A stretch of DNA of 64,000 bases from the NCBI GenBank assembly GCA_947359465.1, contig OX375873.1, forward strand, positions 131,146,899 to 131,210,898, written 5' to 3'. Under the pieces are notes generated by a model, which ran no database searches, was not told where the DNA came from, and saw only the letters and a list, made by a program, of their open reading frames with translations. A program made the translations under genes and the position numbers. Below, in pieces: positions 23,093 to 34,997 of the stretch; position 1 is the stretch's first letter, and each line of letters starts with the position of its first letter. The DNA is from Metellina segmentata (Eukaryota; Arthropoda; Arachnida; Araneae; Tetragnathidae).

Positions 23093-23272
23093 TTAGATTT
23101 CAGCTGTTCCTGCAGTATCACATACTTCAGCTAAAGCTGTATTTTCATCGTCAAAATCCTCTTCACCAGTAAGCTTATCTACGTTAGGTGGAATTCCGAT
23201 TATGTCAGTTTCAATTTGTTCAGAAAATAAATATTCATGAGCTTCTGCAATCGTTAAGAACCTACGAGCCAT
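23093..23272 (-). pseudogene. piggyBac transposase, N-terminal fragment
   Basis: A 59-residue frame starting MARRFLTIAEAHEYLF and continuing through an acidic stretch (IPPNVDKLTGEEDFDDEN). The acidic N-terminus with IPP-V-D-LT-EE is characteristic of the piggyBac-derived PGBD family. The frame then ends in TAA. The catalytic Asp-rich core that should follow is absent; the sequence downstream on this strand goes to C-terminal-like sequence (22840-22955). Confidence 0.8.
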
Positions 23273-24340
23273 AATATTTACTTATATTTTGTTTCGTTTT
23301 TGGAAAGTAATGACTATTTACCACATAAAAGTCGAAATAATTTTTAATTCAATTATTACACGAAAAAATACAAAAATTGCAATGACTCTTGAAATTTGTA
23401 TAAAAGTTGACTGTAACGCCCAGCGTCCTCAATTGAGAACAGCAAAATTGGACGTCATTTTTCAAAACGAAATTTTTTTCAAAGGAAATTAATTTTCTAT
23501 AATAAGTTTATATAGTACTCTAATTTGAAATATTAGTAAAAATAAAATGTTTTACCTAGAATTTAGGCGATGTAGCTATACAGAAAGCTTGAGACACGAA
23601 AAAATATGAAATGGCGATCCATATCACGGAGTTATAAACCACCACATATAATTGATAATCTGTGGGATTCTTTCTGGTAACACCATCTACCGTCGTGCAG
23701 AACAAACAATCGTTTCCGGAAAATATGAAGGTTCTGCACGCTTTTTTATCCACTGTCCTCAAATGAGGACGCTGGGCGTTAATGGGTTAATCCTCTACTT
23801 AAACCAGTCCTTTGTAAACATCTTATTGATCTTTAACTTAGACTGTAATCCTTTTGAGATATTCTATTAATCTTTTCCATAGATTCGAATCCTTTGGAAA
23901 TATTATTTTGCTTCATTCCTTTAAACATTTTGCTAAAGATTCTGGTGGTCCTTTCTTTAGATTATAATCCTTTGCAAGGATTCAATTTCTTCCTTTACTT
24001 GGAATAGAATCCTTTTTTAACGATACTATTGTCCCATTCTGTGGAATAAAATCCTTTACAATCCTATTAATACTTTACATAAATTAGTTATTTGGAAATT
24101 TTCTATTAATCCTCTACTTAAACAAGTCCTTTGGAAATATCTTATTAATATTTACCTTAGACTGTATTACTTTTGAGGTATCATATTAATATTTTCCTTA
24201 GATTACAACCCTTTGGAAATACTACTTTGTCCATTTTCTTACAATAGAATCATTTGGAAAGTTTATACTTTTCATTTTCTTAGAATACAATGCTTTGGTA
24301 GGCTTCTATTAGTTAAGAAGGTCATAAGTGCTTATAAGTG

Positions 24341-24561
24341 GGCAACATTTTGCAACAAATACAACTTTTTTTCACACGTTCTACGCTGCAGATAAAGTTC
24401 TAAAACCAAAATTTCTCCTACATGGGGTGTATTGTAAATGAGTTATAACCGTAACATAAATACAACTTTTCGGATAAATATAACCGCCTGCAACTTCTTA
24501 AAATTTAGCTTAAAATTAAATAGTCAACTATTTAATAACTATCTTGTAAAGTAATATTTCC

Positions 24562-24604
<43 letters not shown>

Positions 24605-27600
24605 GAGACAATGCAGGTTATTGGAATGCAAAACTTCGTTCACCCAGAGGTACCAAAACGTTTGCTGAAAATCAAAAGCGGCTACGTTTGATTCGTCTCA
24701 TAGAAAAATTATATTAAAGAGTACAACATCGAGACGGCGAATGAAGATATTAGATCGATGGACTTTAAAGAAAATCTTTGCAACTTTAAAGCGTATCTTA
24801 AAAAAATATTTGAAAAAATAATGACCTGACGGTTATTGGTACACTTTTCCGAGATGATTTCCCCAAAAGTCGGTATTTGTTGCTGCAACAATGTTAGGCA
24901 ACATCTGTCTCTGTTCAGCTCAGTTTTTCAATGTTAAAGAGATTACTGGCCAAGGATCAGCCATTCAACAGCGTCAGAGTTGTAAATTTAATTATGAATA
25001 ATCATAATTTCTATACCCCTAAAATTGTCAATGAATTCTGATCTTTTCAATTTTTACGAATAATTTATTTTAGATTTTAGTGCATCAAAAATAAATGCAG
25101 CTTTATTCTCATAAATGCATCTTTTCCCATTTTTACTGCAGCAAAAAAGTTACCCTACTTTTAAGTCATACGGTGAATATTGTAAGTTTCAAGGATTGAT
25201 TATGTAAGTAAGGGATTCACGTTATAATTTAATGCAGTATTAATTCCGTAAAATGGGTCCTAACCTGATTTAGCTAACCAAAATTCCGTACTAAGAGATT
25301 ATCTATCCATAAAAACTTGTATGGAACAAAAATGTAGGGATAACTTAAAAATTAAATTTGACATTTAAATATTTGTAAAGCGCTGATAGTTGATGCACCG
25401 TTACTAAAAACAAATGTGTCAAGAAACATTTTACCGATTTTACCAATGCAGATTAATGATTAAGTATTTAAAAAGGACACATTGAAGATAAAACACGTAT
25501 TAAGACTTTGGTACCTGTTGGTATGTCAAGAAGCGTTTTGAAAAGGCATTAATTATTTAAGTAAAATGCTATTATTTATAAGTTTCGATATTATCAGTAA
25601 CCAATTTGCAAGACTTCCTATTTACATATAAGCAAGTCCGACAAAGCAGAATAAATTGATACTTCATCTGTATCATTTTTAGCATTTCTAAAAATTATTT
25701 TTGACCTCTTTTGTGCAGTTAGTTTGCCTCAAAAATGATTTGTTCTTTATAAATTTAAAAATTTATAGTATTTTTTTGGATGCGTTTCTGAGGAAATGCG
25801 GAATCCTGACTATAAAAATGAACTATAAATGCATACATCGTAGAAAATATTTGGGCCGAATAATATGCGTAAAGGAATTTGTATAACGCCAATGTAAAGA
25901 GACAAAACGAAATATAGTGACAATTATATAAACGCAGTTAGACACAATGCTGTCAAACACATAAATTGAAAGGCTCTATTATTTTTATCAAATACTAATT
26001 CCTACATATGAGTATGAAGTTTACTGTCTTCGTGTACAACCAATGTATTATGTTATTTGTGAAACTATAGCTAACAACATTTACAGATTTTACGCTATAA
26101 CTAGTCTTGATTAAATTTAAAAAAAATATTTAGTACCTTCTTACTTTTTTCACACTCGTTTACGTACTGAACATATTCTTTGTGTATAATCCACGCGATA
26201 TTCCATACGTACTTCTCATTGAACAATTTTAGCACATTCTGAAATACCATATATTACATGAAAAAGAGAGATATTTAATTTCAAAAAGTGTTGTTTTTTT
26301 AATTGGATAAAACGATGCATCATATATTCAAAAACAAGAGGACAAAATATCGGAGTCAAAGGAAAGTGAAAACAGCTGCTTTCTAACTTTTATTTGACCT
26401 TCCAATCGACTGCCAACCAATTATCATCTGCAACTTTAATTAGTTCCGGTTTCCATGAAAACTCCAATATATGCAACATTATATGATAGTATATCTACCG
26501 ATGATAATCCCAAATATTTTAAATACCCTAAAGGTGCAGACTCCTGGTTTTTTCTATCAACCGTCGAAAGCTAAAGGGCAATATCCTGGTCCTCATGTAA
26601 AACATTTGGACACACTATTGAAGCAAACACATTGAAAAGAAATAGCGCTAAATTTCGTTTCATGCGTATCACTACAAAAAAAAAAGGCTTGTTTACAGAA
26701 ATATAGCTGTTGAAAAAAAGGTGTTACATATAGTGCCGATTTATTTTAAAATAGTACTGATTCAATAAGATATTTTATTTCAGTTTATTAAACAAGAAAT
26801 GTATAATATTTCAATGAATAATCACAAATCACTCAGTCATCATAAAAGACAAAACTGGTTTAAAAAATACGAGTTTTCCGTAAAAACTTGTTTTAATAAA
26901 ATTATATATTAGAAATTACTAAAAACATTTGTATTTGCAAAAAGTAAATTGTTTTCATTAACCTCTATTCTATTTTGTACTGAAATGTAATTTTCTCAAA
27001 ATCAATTGAAAGTACTAAGGCTTTGGAATGTATGCCCTTAGAGTAAAACTGTTTATATTTTTCAAATCTAGAATAACTGTATAACAGACTCAAGGAGAGC
27101 TTTTCTGCATAGATAGTTCAGAAAAATCAATAATAATTAATAAACATAAAAATAGAAAATTTTTATAAAAATTTAAAATATAATGAGTAAAATATTTTTG
27201 TTTTATGAAAACTCATAAATAAATTTTAGAAATTCTCTCCCTCTGTCTTTTACATGTACTATTTACAAGTATTTTACAAATGCTATTGCAAAAATTTATT
27301 TTACAGTAAAATATTGAAAATTGACAGAGGATTAGAATTTTGAATAAGTGTGCATATCGACTTATACATATATCAAAATCGTAAAAAAAAAATATATTTG
27401 CAAATACAAATTAATTTTTTATTGATTATTGCTTAAAATATATGCTAATTATGACTAACAAATAGGTTATATAAAATGAATACTAAGAATTTTGGATTTT
27501 TCTTTCGGATCTCCCTAAAAAATAAAAGGACTTAATGTATGCGTAAATCGTACTTAATTTTATGAATACATATCCGAAATATAATACTATCCAAGTACAA

Positions 27601-28291
27601 AAATAATAACTTATGCCGTGTTCAAAAATATCAATTTCACTTTAATATGATGAAAAGCACAAAACTTTCCAACTTTCAGGTAGTTAAAAACAGTCAGTTA
27701 ATTAACCCCCAAACGGTATAATTAACGCTAACGCGAAAATAGAATTAGTTTGTATAAAGAAAAACTATCGATCAAAAGTCAACAAATATTTAACTCGGTT
27801 ACTACTAACGAAAGAGATTTAGCGCTCACTCACTTGAAAAGTATAATTAACTTTCAAAGAAGCAAATATGGAAGCACATAATTTATGCGCTTGAACTAAT
27901 TTCCATAGAATTACTAAATGATTAGAAGTAACGGCTTAGCTTAGTCACTCTTGATCACCAGTTAACGCACAGGTGGTTGATTTCGAATAACACCTACTGT
28001 AGATACATAGTATGCCAGTGGTTTCATACTCTTTATATTAGCATTACCTTGGATAGCACATTTCTGTAAAGTATATCCATCAAAAGAAAAAAGAATAGCA
28101 AAGCTATTGTTAACTGAAATTTACAAAATATTTACAGAAAAGAAAGACTGTAATTTAAGGGTGAATAAATGGTGGTTAACTTCAATATTCAGAGAGATGC
28201 TCACGCATATATCCGTTCCGCAACCTTCAGTCTTATAACTAATTTTGCCCTTCCTGACCAGTAAAATAATTCACATGATTCATTTAATGAA
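24341..28291. other. AT-rich sequence without recognisable feature
   Basis: Very AT-rich. Apart from the microsatellite at 24565-24601, no repeat ends, coding motif or tandem structure was found on either strand. Confidence 0.5.
24565..24601. repeat. (TA)n microsatellite
   Basis: About 18 TA dinucleotides followed by a short CA run. Confidence 0.95.
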
Positions 28292-28586
28292 CTAGGGGTC
28301 TCCGACCCCTGCTTGCCTACGCTCGTCAACTCCCGGTGATTGATTCACAATCCCATTTAGTTTGCTTCGCAAACCAACACTCATTTCGCAGAGTTTTTAC
28401 CTCTCTGTGACGGCGAAACTATCGTAATAATTCGTGTATTACTGATTAGACTCTCCGTCACATGACGTCACAGTGAGTTTCATCAAGGCCGTTTCCAGTT
28501 TTATCTCCGCCATGAACATTTTGTGCACTATAGCGAAATTATACTTCTGATCGCATAGAATTTATTTACGAACCATTTTTTTTATA
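28292..28586 (-). mobile_element. Helitron 3' end with terminal hairpin, minus strand, first copy
   Basis: On the minus strand the element ends GGGGTCGGAGACCCCTAG followed by T: a G/C hairpin and CTAG, as in Helitrons. Further in lie remnants of the GGTTTGC-TTC-GCAAACC hairpin and a CATGACGTCACAG word shared with the next copy. The 5' end could not be placed. Confidence 0.65.
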
Positions 28587-28870
28587 AACTAGGGGGCTCC
28601 GCCCCCTGCTCGCTTACGCTCGCCAACCCCCGGGGATTGCTGCGCAATCCCATTTGGTTTGCTTCGCAAACCAACACTCCTTTCACAGATGTCATTTGGT
28701 TTGCTTCGCAAACCAACATTCCTTTCACAGAGTGAAACTATCTGAATAATTCGTATTATGCTGATTTCACTTTCCGGTACATGACGTCACAGCGAGGGCT
28801 TCGCGCCCTGCTCGCTTACGCTCGCCGACCCCGGGATTGCTACGCAATCCCGTTTGGTTTGCTTTCTCAA
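28587..28870 (-). mobile_element. Helitron 3' end with three hairpins, minus strand, second copy
   Basis: On the minus strand it ends GGGGGCGGAGCCCCCTAG then T. Three hairpins with three-base loops follow one another: GGGGGC/GCCCCC (28592-28606), GGGATTGC/GCAATCCC and GGTTTGC/GCAAACC. A partial third set begins near 28788 (GAGGGCTTCGCGCCC, then a GGGATTGC/GCAATCCC hairpin), so part of the end is duplicated. The same GCGAAGCAAACC word occurs near the 3' end of the Helitron at 43721-44703. Confidence 0.7.
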
Positions 28871-28908
28871 ACCAATACTTCTTTCGCAATTGATTTCACT
28901 TTTTTTTG

Positions 28909-30540
28909 CTTTAACACTTAATGCACCCTAAACTAATAGCCGCATCAGTAAAAAATCTTCTGTATCTTGTTCCCTGTACAATTTTAAGTAAACAGTGTTA
29001 ATATCAAAACTTTACGATTGTACTTTGTCGGTAAACTGTCTTGAGAACAGAGGGAAAAAAGCGAGCCTTTTTCCTCGCAAAATAAAAAGAAATCGTTTTT
29101 ATGGCAATTGTTGCTACGATAAATTTGATATCTGGCAAACCCGATAGTAGAAAATGCAACCCACTGCTGTTTGCGGAACCAGCTATGCGAACTGAAAAAT
29201 ACGAAATTTGTGTCACCAACTTTTGATTGCATCGAATTTATTTATGAACCAATTTTAAAAATAATTGTACCGTAAGAAAGAGTACATTGTGAGGTATACT
29301 GCAATATTTTTAAAATTAAAAACTAACAGTAATACTATATAGATATGACCATTTTAGTTTTGTATCGGAAGTTACGATCTGAAAGTTCCGAAAATTGTAT
29401 GACCTACTTTTAATTGCATCGATTTTGTTTATTAACCAATTTGAAAAATAATTGTACCATAAGAAAGAGTGCAATGTAGTGTATTCAGTGATGTTCTCAA
29501 ATTTAAAAAATAATAGTTTTTGCCGTAGACATAACGGTTTTAACAAAACGTAGCGAAAATATCCGAAGATTCCGAATTTTGTATCACGAACTTTTGATCG
29601 CATCCAATTTAATTATTAACCGATTTCAAAAATAATAGTACCGTAAGAAAGAGTATATTCTGAGGTATACTGCGATATTTTAAAAATTAAAAACTAATAG
29701 TAATTAGATATAGATACGGCAGTTTAAAAAAAAAGTAACAAAAATGTCCCGATTTTTCCCGAATTTCAAAAAAATATTTTCAAGAACCACATTTAAATTT
29801 CAAAAAAAACTCGACGAGCTGCAAAAATTTACGTTGAGAGGTACTCTTAAAAAAAAACTCACGACTAAAGACTGAAATTTTGAATGTGTTTTGCTCACTC
29901 GCGGAAGAAATTTCACTTCTTCAACTTTAACACTTAATAAAACCTAAACTAATAGTCGCATCGGAAAAAAATCTTAATAATTATCCAGGGAATACGATGA
30001 AGAACAAAGCATGTTAATTTCATATTTTTCCGATCAGTACTTTCTCGGGAAACCGTCTAAGAATGGAGCTAAACAACAAAAATTTCAATTCTGCGGCGGC
30101 GGCGGTAACTTTTTTTTAATATAGAGAGATATTATACCATAAGAAAGAGTGCATTTAAGCTTTCACCTGGTAGTTTCAAATTTTTAAAACTAATAGTATT
30201 AATTATAAATATGACAGTTTTAGTATTGTATCGGAAATTACGATCTTATAAATACGATATTTGTGTGACCAACTTTTCATATTTATTTATTCTCCAATTT
30301 CAAAAAATATTTGTATCGTAAGAAAGAACACATTCCAAGGTTTACTGTGATGTTTTAATTTTTAGAAATTATAGTATTAAGCTATAAATATAACAGTTTA
30401 AACAAACAGTAACGAAAATTTCCAAATATTTCGAAATGTGTATGAACAACGTTTGATCGCATCGACTTTATTTATTAACCAATTTAAAAAATTATTGTAC
30501 CGTAAGAAATAGTACATACTAAAGTTTTCTGTTTAATGAA
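28909..30540. repeat. Diverged tandem block: about 185-bp units within a 1016-bp repeat
   Basis: Units with a GCATCGAATTTATTTATGAA then CCAATTT ... GTACCGTAAGAAAGAGT pattern start at about 29231, 29418 and 29602, and again, more decayed, near 30110, 30279 and 30461. A longer period also shows: CTTTAACACTTAATGCACCC at 28909 and CTTTAACACTTAATAAAACC at 29925 head two related blocks 1016 bp apart. A further unit start lies at 28553, just left of the second Helitron end, so that Helitron may have inserted into this block. No coding capacity. Confidence 0.75.
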
Positions 30541-30740
30541 TTACGTGTGTGTTATAAGGAAAATGCTATGCTAAGCTACTCCGATATTTAGTAATGCTCA
30601 AGAGTAAAAAAGGCAGAATAAATTTTATTACGAATTTATACCAATTTATAACGAATACTGAGCCGCGAAAATCTCATCATCGGCTCAGTATTCGTTAATT
30701 GCAAAATATCACCTTGTATGTTATTTTATAGTGCCATCAC

Positions 30741-31791
30741 TTAACACTTAGAGCGTAACGAGATTTCTAAGTAGTGTAGTTCTGACAACACCCTTAATGA
30801 ATCAATAACTATATCAATTGAGTAAAAGAATGAATAGATTCTTTCAACTTTTCGAAAGATTTAATTGGTACTTTCATTGAAAGTGAACTCTCAAGGGCAC
30901 GTCTGTAGTGGGACCTCTTAAAGTTACAGTGGTGTTCTTTGAAAAAAAAAGACATTCTTAGACTAGAATCCGCAGGGAAAAAATCCAATAGATTCTTTTC
31001 TTGGAAGTGAATCCTTTGAAAAGAAATTCTACTTGTTCTTTCTTTAAACTAGAATCCATTTGGTAGGCTTCTGTTTCTTCCTTGTAATACAATCTTTTGG
31101 AAAGATTTTACTAGTTCTTTTTTCAGAAAGAATTTTTTGGCAAAATTATGTTGTTCCTTTCCTTGCAATAGAATACTTTGGAAAGATTGAATTGGTCCTT
31201 TTCTTAGACTGTAATTCATTAGTTGCTATTTCTGTTGTCCCTTTCCTTGTAATAGAATCCATTGGAAATATTATATTGGTTCTTTTCTTAGAGTAGAATT
31301 CATTGGTACAAATTTATATTTTTTCCCTGTAATATAATTTATTGGAAACATTTTATTGATCTTCTACTTAGAATAGTTTTGTTTAGTAAGTTTTTGTTGT
31401 TTCTTTTTACTTGTAAGATAGAATCCATTGGAAATATTCAATTGGTCCTTTACTTAAACTAGAATTCTTTTGTATGAGTTTATATTCCTTCCCTGCAATA
31501 GAATAATTGGGAAAGATTCTGTTCTCTTCTTAGACTAGTATTCTTTAGTAAATTTATATTGTTCCTTTTCTTGTAATAGAATCCTTTGGAAATATTCAAT
31601 TGGTCCTTTGCCTAAACTAGAATTCGCTGGTATCAGTTTCTGTTCCTTCCCTGTAATAGAATGCTTTGGTAGTATTCTATTTGGTTCTTTACTTAAACTA
31701 GAATTTATTCTTAAGAGTTTCTGTCCCTTTACCTGTAATAGATTATTTTGGACAGATTCTATTGATCACGAAGGTCAAACTGGTTATAAGT
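30741..31791. mobile_element. Unclassified repeat with internal about 41-bp minisatellite, copy 2
   Basis: Opens TTAACACTTAGAGCGTAACG and GAGATTTCTAAGTAGTGTAG, matching copy 1 (22062) at most positions. Then follow about 20 degenerate units such as AGAATCCTTTGGAAATATTC AATTGGTCCTTTGCCTAAAC, and the closing GAAGGTCAAACTGGTTATAA. About 1050 bp, with more units than copy 1. Confidence 0.7.
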
Positions 31792-33394
31792 CATGCAAGC
31801 AAAACCTGCAGGTTACAAAGTGGAATCCACGTGGTCCCCACAAACTGCAAAATTTAACTACACACTCCTTTCAATGGTCTTGTATTCACTCCCAGGTCTA
31901 TCACAAATTGTGAATTGTACTATACAAACACAATTAGTATTATATAAACTCTAAAAGATATCACGAAGGAAACATGACTGACCTCCTGAAACGAAATTCC
32001 TTTGTTAACCATTAGTTGAGTCTAATAAAAAAGTTAGTTCCTTAAAAGCGTAAATATTTTTTTCTAATGCACATATATTTATACATATTTCATACATATA
32101 TATTAATGCAGATGTCATGCAACATAATTCTTCAATGAATAAGCATCAACTAATGCACAGTAATTAAATGTGTTTTCATAACAGATTATTACCACTTTAT
32201 TTAGGTGTATACTTTCGCAGAATACAAATGCAATCTCAATAATCTTGAAAATACAATGCCGTTATGTTTTTATAACTCACACTACGCTCTAGAGCACATA
32301 AAACTGGCAGCTATAGTTCGTCGAAAGGGATATAACCGCGGTAATCATGTTTGAGAGACTAGATTTCTTTTTAAGGTCAGACACGGTCTGCAGTTCAGAG
32401 AAGTAGCTTTTATTCGTACTGTGACCATATCATCGGGGTCCTAATATTATTTTATGTCTAAAAGTCTAGCGAAATTCCCTTACATAAAACGCTGGGAAGG
32501 AGGCAAATGATGCAACCTTCTAGGTATTACAATATCTAATTTGTTGGGGTAGATTTATTAGTCTTCTTATCAATTTATATATTTGACCACATTACAAAGG
32601 AAACATGGGCATGCTATAGTATTTCTGCGCTAAGATAGGCATAATGTTATAAGTCACTTTTCTCAAAAAATTGAGTAAGTCCAATTTTGAAGTCTGGTTT
32701 GCTAATGTTTAGAAGGTGGCAAAATGTCGATAGTCTTTCTCTTTCAGTTTATGAGAAAACAAAGGTGGAAAATTGTAATATAAGTGAAAAACCACACAAC
32801 CACATGTTGAAACTTAAATCTTAAAACTGCTGTCACGAAAAATTAAAAATAAATGACTTGTAACATTTTGCCATCTGAGCACAAATTTACAATAATACAT
32901 TCAGAAAATTAGAAAACAATATTTTTAAATGTTAATTTATATATTTATAAATATCATCTTACTAGCATTACCCGCATGGTGTTGCCATTGACAAAGTTAT
33001 ACTTTCAAAACGTCTTAACGCTAAACATCACCGATTGCGATAAACAACGTAAATCACAACCAAATTAAACAGTTATAAACGAAATTGCGGAAATGATACA
33101 ACTTCAAAAGTAAGTTATGCTTTTAAAAAGTCACCTAACCGACAAAACCAAATTAAACTGTAATAAACAAAATAATTGTATTAATGTTAAAAATTTAGTA
33201 TCGCTTTACTTTCAAAAAGTCTTAAAGCAGAAAATAGCAAGAAACAATTCAACTTCATACGACTAAACTGGATCGTGACTTAAATCAAACAGAACTTTAA
33301 TTTTTACAATTTGTATATGGTGGAAATAAAATCCGTTATGACAATGAAAGGAAAATAATAAAAGAACCAATGAAATGAAAGGAAAATAAATTGC
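31792..33394. other. AT-rich sequence with a possible old tandem repeat
   Basis: Nothing recognisable to about 33000. Near 33000, 33116 and 33206 the words ACTTTCAAAACGTCTTAACG, GCTTTTAAAAAGTC and ACTTTCAAAAAGTCTTAAAG suggest two or three copies of a unit of 90-115 bp, too diverged to be sure. Confidence 0.4.
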
Positions 33395-33704
33395 ACCGCG
33401 GCATAGAGTAGAAGAAGAACCACGTGGGGAAACAAATTGCGCTTTGAATACCATTGGACCAGTGACGTCATTGCTGGAGAGAGTGAAAAATTTGCGCGCG
33501 TTCAAAAAAAGAAGCAGTGGGAGAAAAAAGCTAATAAAATAATTAAAATATGTTCTAGATTAAATATTGAAATTCGTGCTTCGAGTTGGATTCAGTCACA
33601 TTTAGGACTACCTGTGTGCCAAATTTCATGGTTGTAAGTGCTATAGATTCGTCTGGAAAACTCAGAAATACACACAAACACTTCCTTTTATAATAAGTAG
33701 TAGA
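33395..33704 (-). mobile_element. Helitron fragment, minus strand
   Basis: The minus strand starts at 33704 with TCTACTACTTATTATAAAAG then GAAGTGTTTGTGTG, and holds the shared box (here GACGAATCTATAGCACTTAC) and the CCACGTGGTTCTTCTTC word also present in the copy at 48095-48803. Its 3' end is not recognisable. Confidence 0.7.
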
Positions 33705-34308
33705 ATTGATAATTGGTTTAATTTTATAATTGATCACCAGGTATGTTTAAAAAATAATCATCCAATGCATATCAACATGGATATGATGATATCAACATGA
33801 AACATTAAAACCATCAATGATAAAAAAATTCTTCGTTTCCATTAGCTTGAGAGACAAGAAACATTTCTGGTATTAAGATTATTAATTTTAATAAAGGTAA
33901 CACTTTGATCTTTTATATCCCTATAAGTGGTTTTATAACTTAATTGTTTTGACTTTGGGAAACAAAAAATTTGGTGTTGAAAAATAGCAAAAAATAATAT
34001 GGAACCTGAAATAAATTAAGCGTTATAGATTTCTTACTAACATTAATATTTATTATAGTACAAAATTCTTTTCTCATTCATCTTCATCTTACGCCTAAAA
34101 CTGTACCACGAGCATTATTTCAGCAATAGGACACATTTGGTCTATTTTCACTGTTGAAGCACAGGCAATTTACCTTGAACTTTTAGAAATAACAAATAAT
34201 ACTAATGAAAAATGGCTCTTCGATATTCATCATATAAAAATCCCCTTTTCATGTTAAATGTACTTTCTTGTGTGTCACTGTTTAAAAAAAATGTTTAAAG
34301 GATCTTCC
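33705..34308. other. AT-rich sequence without recognisable feature
   Basis: No motif, repeat end or tandem structure seen. Confidence 0.5.
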
Positions 34309-34720
34309 TTTTTTTTTTTTTATTTATCCTACGCCCAGCTCAAGGCCTTTCGGCCATACTCTGTCTTGCCGTCCAATATAGCGAATAAAGTCCTTGGGGA
34401 GAAGTATCCCTGGTGTCAATGTCCTGTAAACTAGAGCACTCCGCAATGTGTTGTCTGTTCATAAAACCATCGCTACAAAGCGGACAGATCGGGGATGTAG
34501 CCACCCCAATCTTTTGTAGGTGTTGTTGGAGATAGTCATGTCCGGTTAATAAGCGGAAACAGGCCACTCCAATACCTCTTGGTAGATCAGTAGGGATTCT
34601 TCCCTTGTTACTCAATAGGCAATACCAACTCCTTCCCTGTATATCCCTCTGATGCTGCAGTTTTCTTTGTTTCTTAAACTGAGAATTTATTTCACTTTGC
34701 TAGATGCCATCCCATATTGG
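34309..34720 (-). mobile_element. 3' end of a non-LTR retrotransposon with poly(A) tail
   Basis: The plus strand shows a run of about 13 T at 34309-34321, the poly(A) tail of a minus-strand LINE. It directly follows the end of the coding remnant at 34340. Only the last few hundred bases are present, as expected for 5'-truncated LINE insertion. Confidence 0.75.
34340..34720 (-). pseudogene. Jockey-like LINE polyprotein, C-terminal remnant
   Basis: The readable part (34615 to 34340) contains LPRGIGVACFRLLTGHDYLQ and the cysteine-histidine cluster CPLCSDGFMNRQHIAECSSL. In jockey-like LINEs such a Cys/His cluster lies after the RNase H-like region at the C-terminus of the reverse transcriptase protein. 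Upstream, a weak trace of the RNase H end (IPIWDGI, compare the usual IPGNE-AD) is followed by an in-frame stop. The protein would have copied its RNA into DNA at the insertion site; this fragment has no catalytic part. Confidence 0.75.
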
Positions 34721-34869
34721 TATACCTGGCAATAAAACAGCTTATTTAAATGCAAAATCAACCTGAAATACATCTGATGGAGTTGTTTCTTTATGTGGTG
34801 TTTCGTAAACCTTAAAGCACTATATTTTTTAAATGACAATAGTCATGGAATCGACAAACCAACAACGAA

Positions 34870-34968
34870 CTACGAGATATCCAACTATCTGTGTATCTTT
34901 CCCTTCGGGTTTGATCCCGGATCGTATCAAATAGTCCGTTAGTGCGACGTTAGTTAAATACTTAGCTA
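34870..34968 (+). mobile_element. SINE 3' fragment
   Basis: CTTCGGGTTTGATCCCGGAT, AGTCCGTTAGTGCGACGTTA and a TTAAATAC tail match the 3' part of the SINEs at 39.9, 42.3, 50.6 and 55.3 kb. Confidence 0.7.
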
Positions 34969-34997
34969 CCAATCATCTGTGAAAGGATGTAAATTTT

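Larger units (their letters stand above)
22352..23786. mobile_element. Internally deleted piggyBac-type transposon
   Basis: Flanked by TTAA at 22348-22351 and 23787-23790, the piggyBac target duplication. Terminal inverted repeats are CCCATTAACGCCC (22352-22364) and its complement (23774-23786). The subterminal motif GTCCTCATTTGAGGAC (22482-22497) recurs as GTCCTCAAATGAGGAC at 23755-23770, and inverted together with AACGCCCAGC at about 23415-23440; these are likely transposase-binding repeats. The 1435-bp element encodes only two fragments of a transposase on the minus strand. Removing it restores an uninterrupted minisatellite unit of the host repeat. Confidence 0.92.
22062..24340. mobile_element. 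Unclassified repeat with internal about 41-bp minisatellite, copy 1, split by piggyBac
   Basis: Opens TTAACCCTCTGAGCGTGGCG and GAGATATACGAGTAGTGTAG, runs into degenerate units of the form AATCCTTTGGAAATATTCTA TTGGTCCTTTACTTAGAATA, and closes with GAAGGTCATAAGTGCTTATA. The same opening and a similar closing frame the same units at 30741-31791, so this is a defined element and not a local expansion. About 840 bp long without the piggyBac at 22352-23786. The class is unknown; a TTAA start and CCCTCTGAGCG end could hint at a piggyBac-type MITE. Confidence 0.65.

Noticed and set aside
22062..24340. Plain AT-rich minisatellite expansion
   Set aside because: A second copy at 30.7 kb shares the same opening and closing sequences, so it was treated as a defined element.
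33000..33230. Tandem repeat of about 100 bp
   Set aside because: Only three short words recur and spacing is irregular; too weak to list separately.
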